A DNA stretch of 64,000 nt from Flammeovirga aprica JL-4 (GTDB taxonomy: Bacteria > Bacteroidota > Bacteroidia > Cytophagales > Flammeovirgaceae), in NCBI RefSeq assembly GCF_012844305.1, contig NZ_JABANE010000027.1, positions 1 through 64,000 on the forward strand, in the 5' to 3' direction. Below, piece after piece: positions 1 to 8,310 of the stretch (positions within the stretch are counted from its first letter, which is position 1; each line of letters opens with the position of its first letter). Under the pieces are notes generated by a model. It saw nothing but the letters and a program-made list of their open reading frames with translations. It ran no database searches and was not told where the DNA came from. The position numbers and the translations under genes were made by a program.

Positions 1-278
1 GAAAAACATTACTATAAATGTGGTAATTTTAGTAACGGATGTAGCTAGATCAACCTAAAATAGCCATCACCAATACTTTCGCTCGTTTGCTTTCTGAAGA
101 GATGTTGATGATTATTGATCAAATTTCAAAAAACTGGTCTTTTCTTACCGCAAAACAAAAATATGAGGTCTTGCAAAGTTATTTTCCTCAGATAGAATTA
201 AGAGTAAAGTTAGGGTTGATCGCTTCTTTTTTAGGGATTTCACAAGAGACTTTGAGTAGATTGAGAGCTCAGAAATAG
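1..278 (+). pseudogene. Crp/Fnr-family transcription regulator, C-terminal part, 5' end missing or frameshifted
   Basis: The readable frame from about position 45 to the TAG at 276 encodes the end of a Crp/Fnr-type regulator. It has a helical linker rich in Leu and Glu, then a winged helix-turn-helix whose recognition helix reads IASFLGISQETLSRLRAQK, the usual Bacteroidota ending for this family. The frame is closed by several stops before position 45, while the neighbouring frame is open from position 2 to 55 and reads ITINVVILVTDVAR, which could be the last strand of the cNMP-binding barrel. A one-base frameshift near position 45-50 would join the two. Because the start lies outside the window it cannot be decided whether this is a dead gene, a sequencing error or a chance open frame. 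The identity of the helix-turn-helix is clear; its ligand is unknown. An FNR-type palindrome begins four bases after the stop codon. Confidence 0.6.
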
Positions 279-281
279 TTT

Positions 282-295
282 TTGATATAGATCAA
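282..295. promoter_or_regulatory. FNR/Crp-type operator, perfect TTGAT-N4-ATCAA
   Basis: TTGATATAGATCAA is an exact match to the FNR half-site palindrome. It lies between the stop of the Crp/Fnr-type gene and the cytochrome c gene. Its centre is about 33 bases upstream of a TAnnTTTG -7 box, which would place it near -41.5 of the predicted start, the position of a class II activator site. The match is seen; the function is inferred. Confidence 0.65.
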
Positions 296-317
296 AAAAT
301 CACATTTTTTCTACCTA

Positions 318-325
318 TACCTTTG
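318..325 (+). promoter_or_regulatory. Bacteroidota -7 promoter box (TACCTTTG) of the cytochrome c gene
   Basis: TACCTTTG matches the TAnnTTTG consensus exactly and lies 29 bases before the start codon. No good TTG-type -33 box is found 17-21 bases upstream, which fits a promoter that depends on an activator bound at the adjacent FNR-type site. Confidence 0.6.
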
Positions 326-354
326 AACTATCAACATAATACACCTGACAGAAC

Positions 355-1785
355 ATGAAATTATTGCATAAATCACTTTTCTATTCTTTACTATTCAGTA
401 TTGGAATCCAATCTTGTAAAACCATCAATACACAAGATCAGGATGTAGAAGTTCAACTGTCTGCTGTTTCTTATAATGGAAATATCAAACAGATTATAGA
501 CAACAATTGCTTTTACTGTCATTCGGGTGAAAGCCCAAGTGCGGGAATGGACCTTACCACTTATGATAATCTAGTAGAAGCTGTAAAAAACAGAGGTCTT
601 CTCAATAGAATCAACAATGCTTCTAACCCAATGCCTCAAAGCGGTTTGATGATGAAAGAGGACCGCTTAAAGTTGAAGGAATGGGCAGAAAAGAATTTCC
701 CATTAGAAGCCAATACTAATTCAATTACTGTAAAAACACCAACTATGTATTATAAAGCCCCAGAATTAACCCCAATCAATATTGATAATGAAGGATTTGA
801 TTTTATGACCAAAATGCAAGGACATTGGGTAGGAGATATCTTTCTCTTAGGTCAAAAGATTCCTTGGTTTGCCTTTGACTTTAGAGCGATCAACACTTCC
901 CAAATTCATGGTTTATTTGAAGGTGGAACCATGGGAAACCTGTTCAATACTTTCTTTGTCGCTGAATATAAAGGAGTGAAAACAATCATGCTCAGAAACG
1001 GCGGAATCTTAGCAGATATCTATCGTACAAGTTACTTTGTATTAACCGAAGCTGAAAACAACGAATACCTTTTTGTAGATGCTTATGGTGGAAAAGACAT
1101 TATGTGGGTAAAGGTGAGTTTTAAAGATAATAAAATGAAAATGGTTTCATACACCAGTAGAATGGGGTCCAACAAACCTAGTAAACACATGGAGTTTAAT
1201 GGCTCACTTCTACATTCTGATTTAGCCCAAAAAGCATCTGAAAAATATAATTTCCCTACGAAAGAAGTAGTAAAACGTTTTCCAAATGGAATGCCTTTGG
1301 CAGATTGGGGAGAGCAATACCCTGTAGTGACGTCAGCAAGTTATATGATGCAGGCAGGGAACAAGAGTTATGCTGAATTAGGAGAGTTAGCACAAGACCC
1401 AATTCAAATTAATGATATTGAAAATATTGCAACAGTAGATTTATCCTTCAAAAGATCAGATTTGAGTAAAGACAATAAGATCAGTGTTTACTTATCAAGA
1501 GAACCGTTGACGGATAATAATGGGAACTTCAAAACAGAGTACGGCTATATCTCAGAAAAAATGATGAATGAAGTACTTCTTTTCCCTGAAATCTCAAAAA
1601 GCCAAAATAACTTTCAATTGACTTATCTTCATGAAGGAAAATGTTATCTGACTTTCGTGATTGACAATAACCAAGACATGACACCAGGAAAAGGAGATTA
1701 TTACAGTGAAAGTCTAGCATTGGATTTGAAAGCTGGAAAACCTTTAAAAATTGAAGTGGATAATATTTTGAAGACGATCCAATAA
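355..1785 (+). CDS. Lipoprotein with cytochrome c domain and uncharacterised C-terminal domain
   Basis: A 476-residue exported lipoprotein. The N-terminus is a signal peptide ending in a lipobox (GIQSC, Cys21). Residues about 40-120 form a cytochrome c-like domain with the haem-binding motif CFYCH at 52-56 and a candidate axial Met in NPMPQSG near residue 93. The remaining 340 residues carry no motif I recognise; they contain beta-rich stretches such as MQGHWVGDIFLLGQ and end with a possible calcium- or substrate-binding segment rich in Asp and Asn. The c-type haem and lipid anchor point to an electron-transfer or haem-dependent role facing the periplasm or outer membrane. The gene is alone and is preceded by an FNR-type site and a TAnnTTTG box, suggesting oxygen- or redox-dependent control. 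The function beyond haem binding is not known. Confidence 0.7.
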   Translation: MKLLHKSLFYSLLFSIGIQSCKTINTQDQDVEVQLSAVSYNGNIKQIIDNNCFYCHSGESPSAGMDLTTYDNLVEAVKNRGLLNRINNASNPMPQSGLMMKEDRLKLKEWAEKNFPLEANTNSITVKTPTMYYKAPELTPINIDNEGFDFMTKMQGHWVGDIFLLGQKIPWFAFDFRAINTSQIHGLFEGGTMGNLFNTFFVAEYKGVKTIMLRNGGILADIYRTSYFVLTEAENNEYLFVDAYGGKDIMWVKVSFKDNKMKMVSYTSRMGSNKPSKHMEFNGSLLHSDLAQKASEKYNFPTKEVVKRFPNGMPLADWGEQYPVVTSASYMMQAGNKSYAELGELAQDPIQINDIENIATVDLSFKRSDLSKDNKISVYLSREPLTDNNGNFKTEYGYISEKMMNEVLLFPEISKSQNNFQLTYLHEGKCYLTFVIDNNQDMTPGKGDYYSESLALDLKAGKPLKIEVDNILKTIQ

Positions 1786-1810
1786 TTTATCTTACTACTG
1801 TAGAAGTTTT

Positions 1811-2012
1811 GTAGTACCTCCCCATTGGCATTGAAGGGAAAAGCGTTAAGAATTTTATGAAGAGAGCCGTTAAAAATGATTTTTTTGTTTGAGCAAAGCG
1901 AGTTTAAAATCATTTAGGCGAAAGGAATAAAATTTAGCTTTTGCCTTCATAGCCTTGAATTTTTGCTTCGTTTTGTTTCAAGACAAAATGAAGAAGAAGG
2001 AAGTTTGAAAGT
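1811..2012 (+). repeat. Dispersed structured repeat, family A copy 1 (about 200 bp)
   Basis: One of three copies in the window; the others are at 15778-15983 and, inverted and shortened, at 45965-46099. It contains a hairpin AAATGATTTT / AAAATCATTT (1874-1883 with 1906-1915) around a conserved loop GTTTGAGCAAAGCGAGTTT. A second hairpin is CTTCGTTTTG / CAAAATGAAG near 1965-1992. It fills most of the gap between the cytochrome and GH10 genes. There is no open reading frame of note. Confidence 0.75.
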
Positions 2013-2162
2013 AGGACCTCTATGGTTTTATAAGACAATAAATACAGCTAATCCCTCCCATTAATTTGACTTTAACCAAATAAATAGCTAAATAGTAGTG
2101 TCGAAACAAAAAAAGCTATTATAACCAAATTGACTACTGTTTAATTTAAAATTTTCATTAAG

Positions 2163-3308
2163 ATGAAAACGATTAGTCATGTGCTGTTATTAGCAGTACT
2201 TTTGGTATCCCTTAGCTGTCAGAATCAATCCACAAAAAAAGAATCTACTATACCAACTCTTAAAGAAGCATTTGAAGGAAAGTTTCTCTTAGGCACTGCT
2301 TTGCATGTAGATCACACCAATGGAGTTCGCAAACAATCCGCTGATTTAGTAGAACAACAATACAATTCTATTGTCGCCGAAAATTGTATGAAACCTGAAG
2401 AAATCCATCCTTCTAAAGGCGTTTACAATTTCAAAGAAGCCGATCAATTCGTTGAATACGGAGAGAAAAACAATATGTTTATTGTTGGGCATACGTTGGT
2501 ATGGCACTCTCAAGTTCCTGATTGGTTCTTTTTGGATGATGAAGGAAATACTGTATCTAGAGAACAGCTGATTGAAAGAATGAGAGATCACATTCATACC
2601 GTAGTTGGAAGATACAAAGGAAGAGTACAGGCATGGGATGTGGTCAATGAAGCAATTGATGATAAAGAAGGACTTCGTAAAAGTAAGTGGCACCAAATTA
2701 TTGGTGAAGATTTTATTGAATTAGCTTTCCAATTTGCTCATGAGGCAGACCCTGATGCTGAGTTATATTACAACGACTATTCTTTGATTTTACCCCACCG
2801 AAGAGCAGAAGCTGTCAAATTAGTTAAGAACCTGATCGATAAAGGCATCAGAGTGGACGGTATCGGTATGCAGGCACATTATGGTATTGATTATGTAAAA
2901 ATTCCTGAGTTTGAAAAGAGTATTACAGATTTTGCATCACTTGGTGTAAAAGTGATGTTGACAGAATTGGATATCTCTGTTTTACCTTTCCCAACGGAAG
3001 AAATCTCAGCAGAAATCTCTCAAAAATATGCGTTGGTACCAGAGTTTGATCCTTATACTTCTACGCTTCCAGATAGTATGCAGGCCAAATTGGCTCAAAA
3101 CTATGTAGACCTTTTCAAAGTGCTTTTAAAGTATCAAGAGAAAATAGGAAGAGTAACGTTTTGGGGCGTGAATGATGCTCATACTTGGAGAAACAATTGG
3201 CCGATTGAAGGGAGAACGGATCATCCATTACTTTTTGATCGAAACAACCAACCTAAGAAAGCTTATCATGCAGTATTAGAATTGGCAAATTCACCAACAA
3301 AAGGGTAA
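2163..3308 (+). CDS. GH10 endo-1,4-beta-xylanase, lipoprotein
   Basis: A 381-residue GH10 xylanase that cuts internal beta-1,4 bonds of xylan. The signal peptide ends in a lipobox (SLSC, Cys19), so it should be lipid-anchored, probably on the cell surface or in the periplasm. The single catalytic domain covers residues about 30-375. The acid/base is Glu163 in WDVVNEAIDD and the nucleophile Glu268 in LTELDIS. The conserved substrate-site segments HTLVWHSQ and WGVNDAHTW are intact. Length is normal for a one-domain GH10, with no binding module. It lies directly upstream of the hybrid sensor-regulator and 5 kb before susC, so it probably belongs to the same regulon. A second GH10 in the window (14182) carries a different N-terminal module. 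Confidence 0.95.
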   Translation: MKTISHVLLLAVLLVSLSCQNQSTKKESTIPTLKEAFEGKFLLGTALHVDHTNGVRKQSADLVEQQYNSIVAENCMKPEEIHPSKGVYNFKEADQFVEYGEKNNMFIVGHTLVWHSQVPDWFFLDDEGNTVSREQLIERMRDHIHTVVGRYKGRVQAWDVVNEAIDDKEGLRKSKWHQIIGEDFIELAFQFAHEADPDAELYYNDYSLILPHRRAEAVKLVKNLIDKGIRVDGIGMQAHYGIDYVKIPEFEKSITDFASLGVKVMLTELDISVLPFPTEEISAEISQKYALVPEFDPYTSTLPDSMQAKLAQNYVDLFKVLLKYQEKIGRVTFWGVNDAHTWRNNWPIEGRTDHPLLFDRNNQPKKAYHAVLELANSPTKG

Positions 3309-3471
3309 ATAATTACTAGAATAAGCGGTGATCACGATGAATAATGAATCAAATCCTACTTGAAATTTTATAAATGAGTTTATTCTCTGTATAATTATAG
3401 AGTACGATATGAAATGAATTCGTGATCACTTTTTATCATTTAGATAATAACCTTCACTTCAGTACTGATTT

Positions 3472-6400
3472 ATGAATTATTATTTACTATTACTTTTAAC
3501 TTTTTTATCCCTATCGGTTCACGGCCAGCAAAACGACTTTATTCAACTGAATTTAAAAGCCGATGGAAGGCCAATAACAGATATCAATAAAGATCAGCAA
3601 GGCTTTTTATGGGTGGGGACTTTTGGAAATGGTATTTATAGGTATGATGGGTTGAATTATGAATTGTTCAACTACACCTTTTCTGATTCCTCCAAAATCA
3701 ATGATAATTTTATAAGATGCTCGATTATTGACCAACACCAACAGCTTTGGGTAGGAACCAATAAGGGGATCAGTTATTTTGATGCCCAAAAAGATAAATT
3801 TACAGCAGTTTATATTCCAAGTGAAATAGATGTTGTGACCTTCGGAATGATCGAAACTCCTGATCATTCGCTACTTTTAGCCACTAACACGAAAGGAATT
3901 TATATAAAATCAAAAGAGAACAAGATTGATTTTTATCCTTTGAATCTCACTATTGATGAGTACTTTAAAATTACCTCAATTGCTACAAAAGATAATAAAC
4001 ATTACTATTTAGCGACCAATCAAGGACTATTTGTTTTTGATTATGTTTCTAAATCATTTTCGAAGGTAAAACACCAAAACTTACCTTCTTCTATTAGCAT
4101 TCAGAAAGTATATTTTTCAGAGGATGGAACACTTTGGATTGGAACAGTGGAGTCGGGTATTTATACCATAAAAGAAGACAAAGTGACGGTTTACCCAATA
4201 ACCACAACACGTATCATGGATTTTTGTGAAAGTGATTGGGGTGTTTTTGTAGCTACTGAAAACGATGGAATCTTTATTTTTGATCAGAAAAATGGAAAGC
4301 AATACACTCATTTGGAGAGTAATGCCAAAGAAAATAATTCTCTCTCTTCTAATTCAGTTTGGTCGTTATATGCTGTTGATCAATCCAAAATATTGATTGG
4401 TTATTATGAGTTTGGAATAGGATTGTTTGATCCCAATTTTTATAAATTCAAGCATTTGATCCACGATCCTTATAATAAAAACTCATTGGCTACTTCTTCT
4501 GTCAATAGTATTATTTCAAATCAAAAAAATAAACTCTGGATAGGACAAGATGGAGGAGGAATCACGGTTTACGATCAAAAAAGAAATCAATTTACCTCAA
4601 TCAATACCCTTCAAAATAACCTCTTTAAAGGATTAGGGAGTGATGCCGTTCAATCTGTTTTTAAGGACAGCAAAGGACAGACTTGGGTCGCTACTTGGGG
4701 CAATGGTATTTACTTGCTTCCCAAACATCAAACCTCATTTATCAACTACACTAAAGACAACTCTGATTTGTCTTCAGACCGTGTGATTTTCTTTGATGAA
4801 GACAGTAAGGGGAGAATTTGGATTGCCACTTTTGATAGAGGAGTCAACTATTATGATCCCCAAGACAATCAAATCCATTACCCTAATTACGGAGAGTTTG
4901 TGTCCAATAGTTTGTCGACGAAAGACGTGAGAAACGTTTGTATAGATCATCAGGATAATGTGTGGGTGGGAACGACAGAAGGACTGTTTTTTATAGATAC
5001 ACATTATCAAGAATTTAAAGTTCAAAAGGTACTTGATCAGCAGTTGGGTGGGGATAATATATTATCGCTTTATATCAGTAGTGCACAACAATTATGGATT
5101 GGAACCGATGGGGCAGGGTTGTTTAAGTACGATTTGAAAACTCAAGAATTGTCGCCTTACTTCAGTAATAATAAGGTGGACAGGAAGGTGATTTGTGGTA
5201 TTGCGGAAGATAAATCCGGTAACATTTGGTTGACTAGTAAAAACGGAATTGCGGTCATTCAGAAGTGGAACGATTCTATCCGTTACTTCTCTAAAAAAGA
5301 TGGTTTGGTGTCTGAAACTTTTAATTATAATGCTATTGATTATGATGCGGTCACCAATACAATCTATACAGGATCTATTGAAGGTTTAAATTACATCAAC
5401 GCTTCCATCATTCAGCCTCAAGAGTGCGATGCCGAAATTTTCTTTAATTCAATAAGCATACATCAAACTAATTTTCAGAATGATATAGAACAAATCAAAA
5501 AGAAAATCAAGGATGGGGAGGAGATAACATTGTCACAAGAGGAGAACATTTTCTCTATTAATTTTACAGGAATTGACTTTCCATATTCAGATAAAATCGA
5601 CTTCGCTTATTACTTAGAAGGACCTGAAAAATCATGGAATTATGTAGGAGCTGTCAGAAATGTGACCTACACTTCTTTGCCAAGAGGAGAGTATGTTTTC
5701 CATTTAAAAGGAATGGATAATAATGGTGTTTGGACGCCAGAGAAGACGATTAAAATCAAAGTCTTGCCGTATTGGTACCAATCCAATCTAGCTATTTTAC
5801 TATACATATTATTGTTCTTGTGTGGCCTTTTCATTTTGAATAGATTGATGAAGGCAAGAGTACAAATTTTGGAGGAAGCCAAAGGTGAGCGAGAAAGACG
5901 ATTGCAGGAAGAGGAGTTGACAAAGGCAAAACTTCAGTTCTTTACGAACATTTCCCATGAGTTTAGAACGCCACTGACATTGATTTTGAATCCAATTTCA
6001 GATATGATTTCCGGTCAGTTTTCTACTCAACAATTAAGGGAAAAGAATGTCTCTATTTACAGAAATGCGCTTCGCTTAAAACACCTTATAGATGAGTTGA
6101 TGGATTTTAGAAAGTTGAATTCTAAGAATATTAGCTTGAAAACTCAATTGCTCAATCCAGAAGAAGCCATTGAAGAAGCGATTTTATTCTTTGAAGAAGA
6201 GGCAGAAAGTAGACAGATTGAAATTTCCATTACAAGAGATTATAATAAAGAAATCAAAATCTATTTGGATGAAAGTATGATTGAGAAGATCATCTTTAAC
6301 CTCTTTTCAAATGCGTTTAAATTGATGGACCAAGAAGGAGAAATCAATATTAATCTTTCGCTTGTGGAGCATTACTTAAGGATTTCAGTACGCGATACAG

Positions 6401-7479
6401 GGCCTGGTATCCCAAGCGAAAATTTAGATAAAGTATTCGATCGTTTTTATCAAGTTGATTCACATCAAGATGCTTATTATGGAGGTACGGGTGTTGGTTT
6501 GGAAGTAGTAAAACAGTTTGTGGAATTACATAAAGGGAGGATCTCGGTAGAGAGTAAAGTGAATGTGGGGACGACCTTCCATCTTGATTTCCCAGTGGGG
6601 AAAGAGCATCTTTCAGCAGATCAGATTTTTGATAAAGAAGCTTTGAACAGAAAGAAATATGTGCTGGCTGTAGGAAAGCATAAATCTACGGCTACTACTC
6701 CTTCTTCCTCTAGCAAAAAACAATCTGTATTACTTGTTGAAGACAACTATGAGTTACGTTCTTACTTGAGGGAAGCATTACAAGAACACTATCAAATAGT
6801 GGAAGCTTCGGATGGTGTGAATGCTTTGGAAATCTTAGAAAGCAGGAATATAGATATTATTATTTCTGATGTAATGATGCCGAATATGGACGGTTTCACA
6901 TTGTGTGAGAAAGTAAAAACAAACCTCAAAATCAGCCATGTTCCTATGATCCTTCTGACTGCCAAAAATGATCAGGAAGATAAGATCAAAGGGATTCATT
7001 TGGGTGCAGATGCGTATATCCAAAAGCCTTTTGATTTGGAGTTGTTGCATGTTACCATCAATCAATTATTGAAGTCAAGACAAGTGATTTTTGATCGCTT
7101 TATTGGTAAATACCAAGAGGAAGGGTTTGAACAAACAAATACCACTAGCGTCGATCAAGAGTTCTTAAAAACCATTACTGATTATATTTATGAAAACCTT
7201 TCTGATACGAATTTGAACGTAGAACAATTGGCTGAAGTACTACATTTGAGTAGAAGTCAGTTGTACAGAAAAATCAAAGCTTTGACAGGTTTAACAGCTA
7301 CTGTCTTTATTAAGAGAATTCGATTGGAACAAGCCCGCAAATTGATATTGGCAGGGAATAATAATATGAGTGAAGTCGGCTATCAAACCGGTTTTTCTTC
7401 TCCATCTTATTTCACGAAATGTTATAAGGAGCATTTCAATATCCTGCCTACTCAGGAAATGAAAGAGATGGAAGATTAG
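3472..7479 (+). CDS. Hybrid two-component system sensor-regulator (HTCS) of the xylan locus
   Basis: A 1335-residue one-protein two-component system. After a signal peptide (ends near VHGQQ) come many two-bladed-propeller repeats of the WVGT.GNGIYRYD type (residues about 25-660) and a Y_Y_Y domain (about 700-765), which together form the periplasmic sugar sensor. One membrane segment follows at about 773-792. The cytoplasmic part has a HisKA domain with phosphoacceptor His829 in ISHEFRTP, a HATPase domain with GTGVGLEV, a receiver domain with phosphoacceptor Asp1133 in ISDVMMPNMDG, and an AraC-type DNA-binding domain (about 1228-1332). Proteins of this design sense oligosaccharides and switch on the adjacent susCD operon. 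The neighbours here point to xylo-oligosaccharides as ligand; that is inference. A terminator follows 30 bases downstream. Confidence 0.95.
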   Translation: MNYYLLLLLTFLSLSVHGQQNDFIQLNLKADGRPITDINKDQQGFLWVGTFGNGIYRYDGLNYELFNYTFSDSSKINDNFIRCSIIDQHQQLWVGTNKGISYFDAQKDKFTAVYIPSEIDVVTFGMIETPDHSLLLATNTKGIYIKSKENKIDFYPLNLTIDEYFKITSIATKDNKHYYLATNQGLFVFDYVSKSFSKVKHQNLPSSISIQKVYFSEDGTLWIGTVESGIYTIKEDKVTVYPITTTRIMDFCESDWGVFVATENDGIFIFDQKNGKQYTHLESNAKENNSLSSNSVWSLYAVDQSKILIGYYEFGIGLFDPNFYKFKHLIHDPYNKNSLATSSVNSIISNQKNKLWIGQDGGGITVYDQKRNQFTSINTLQNNLFKGLGSDAVQSVFKDSKGQTWVATWGNGIYLLPKHQTSFINYTKDNSDLSSDRVIFFDEDSKGRIWIATFDRGVNYYDPQDNQIHYPNYGEFVSNSLSTKDVRNVCIDHQDNVWVGTTEGLFFIDTHYQEFKVQKVLDQQLGGDNILSLYISSAQQLWIGTDGAGLFKYDLKTQELSPYFSNNKVDRKVICGIAEDKSGNIWLTSKNGIAVIQKWNDSIRYFSKKDGLVSETFNYNAIDYDAVTNTIYTGSIEGLNYINASIIQPQECDAEIFFNSISIHQTNFQNDIEQIKKKIKDGEEITLSQEENIFSINFTGIDFPYSDKIDFAYYLEGPEKSWNYVGAVRNVTYTSLPRGEYVFHLKGMDNNGVWTPEKTIKIKVLPYWYQSNLAILLYILLFLCGLFILNRLMKARVQILEEAKGERERRLQEEELTKAKLQFFTNISHEFRTPLTLILNPISDMISGQFSTQQLREKNVSIYRNALRLKHLIDELMDFRKLNSKNISLKTQLLNPEEAIEEAILFFEEEAESRQIEISITRDYNKEIKIYLDESMIEKIIFNLFSNAFKLMDQEGEININLSLVEHYLRISVRDTGPGIPSENLDKVFDRFYQVDSHQDAYYGGTGVGLEVVKQFVELHKGRISVESKVNVGTTFHLDFPVGKEHLSADQIFDKEALNRKKYVLAVGKHKSTATTPSSSSKKQSVLLVEDNYELRSYLREALQEHYQIVEASDGVNALEILESRNIDIIISDVMMPNMDGFTLCEKVKTNLKISHVPMILLTAKNDQEDKIKGIHLGADAYIQKPFDLELLHVTINQLLKSRQVIFDRFIGKYQEEGFEQTNTTSVDQEFLKTITDYIYENLSDTNLNVEQLAEVLHLSRSQLYRKIKALTGLTATVFIKRIRLEQARKLILAGNNNMSEVGYQTGFSSPSYFTKCYKEHFNILPTQEMKEMED

Positions 7480-7508
7480 CAACAAGAAACATATTTATTG
7501 TAAAGAAG

Positions 7509-7534
7509 AACTCGGTATTATATCGAGTTTTTTT
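7509..7534 (+). terminator. Rho-independent terminator of the HTCS gene
   Basis: Stem AACTCG / CGAGTT with a 9-base loop, followed by seven T residues, about 30 bases after the stop codon. Confidence 0.75.
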
Positions 7535-7536
7535 CG

Positions 7537-7699
7537 TAGACCCACAACTGAAGTTGTGGGCTTATGGGAAGCTATTCCGTTTTTTATTTTTCACCTTAAA
7601 ATTTTGAGTTGCTGAGTTGGAAGGAGTGGTAATACAATTGATCTACAAAAGTAAAATGAGGTGTCTTCCCATAAGCCCATAATTTCAATTATGGGTCTA
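7537..7699. repeat. Bipartite REP-type element, family B, two inverted hairpin ends
   Basis: The two ends are inverted copies of a unit that begins TAGACCCA and finishes TGGGCTTATGGGAAG (7537-7572 and 7665-7699). Each end has a hairpin, but with different bases: CAACTGAAGTTG on the left and TAATTGAAATTA (other strand) on the right, so pairing is kept while sequence changes. The unit has no coding capacity. A solo half occurs at 18671-18706. The design resembles REP/BIME sequences mobilised by Y1 (RAYT) transposases, but no transposase is present here. Confidence 0.75.
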
Positions 7700-7753
7700 A
7701 AAAAAGGAAGCAGGTTACAAAAGAAATAAACTTGAAATGATGCACTAATGTAT

Positions 7754-7801
7754 AGCCACAATGCATTGTGGCTCAAGAACCACCATAAAAAACACTTTAC
7801 T
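7754..7801. repeat. Palindrome plus conserved tail, family C copy 1
   Basis: AGCCACAATGCATTGTGGCT is a perfect 20-bp palindrome (7754-7773). It is followed by the tail GAACCACCATAAAAAACAC, which also follows a different palindrome at 52107-52128. Confidence 0.6.
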
Positions 7802-7986
7802 TATCTATCGAATATTCATCAACTAAATCACAACACGTTTTTAAAATGATTTTTTTAAGTGATACCCCTAAAATAAATGAAGCGCACCTTGTGAAAAATG
7901 TTGCAGAACGGCCTCTCAGCGTCATTATTGATAAATTTAGCTTCATTTTTATTATTTGTATAAAGTACAATTATACAACTTGCAGT

Positions 7987-8100
7987 ATGAAAAAAAAGTC
8001 AAGCGAACAAAATGTTCACTCTAGGAAATTAGTAGTACTAGAGGTCTTGGTTATAACTAGTTTGGTTGGTCTTATTATTCTTTTTGTGTCATTGACATAG
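7987..8100 (+). CDS. Possible small membrane protein, 37 residues
   Basis: The reading frame starting MKKKSSEQNVHSRK has a basic N-terminus and one hydrophobic helix (VVLEVLVITSLVGLIILFV) and ends six residues after it begins to taper, a normal shape for a small single-span membrane protein. The same frame is open further upstream to 7846, but that extension is of mixed character and the internal Met gives the more sensible protein. It lies 210 bases before susC in the same direction. There is no homology that I recognise and no clear ribosome binding site, so it may be a chance frame. Confidence 0.3.
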   Translation: MKKKSSEQNVHSRKLVVLEVLVITSLVGLIILFVSLT

Positions 8101-8310
8101 AAAATAAGCCAACAGTTTCGACACAATTAACAAGCCTATTGAAGGCATATTTTTTTACTATTATAAAGTTGATGAATAAAATGAAAAGGACTTTTACTTA
8201 AAAATATTTCGACTTCTGATGTATGCTAACTCTTACTATTCACTGTATTTTGAAAGTTTCTCAGTAAACCCACAAATACAGCTTCTGATGAATTTAACAT
8301 AGAACATGAA

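Noticed and set aside
7846..7986. N-terminal extension of the possible small membrane protein
   Set aside because: The extension has no signal or domain character and the internal Met gives a normal small single-span protein.
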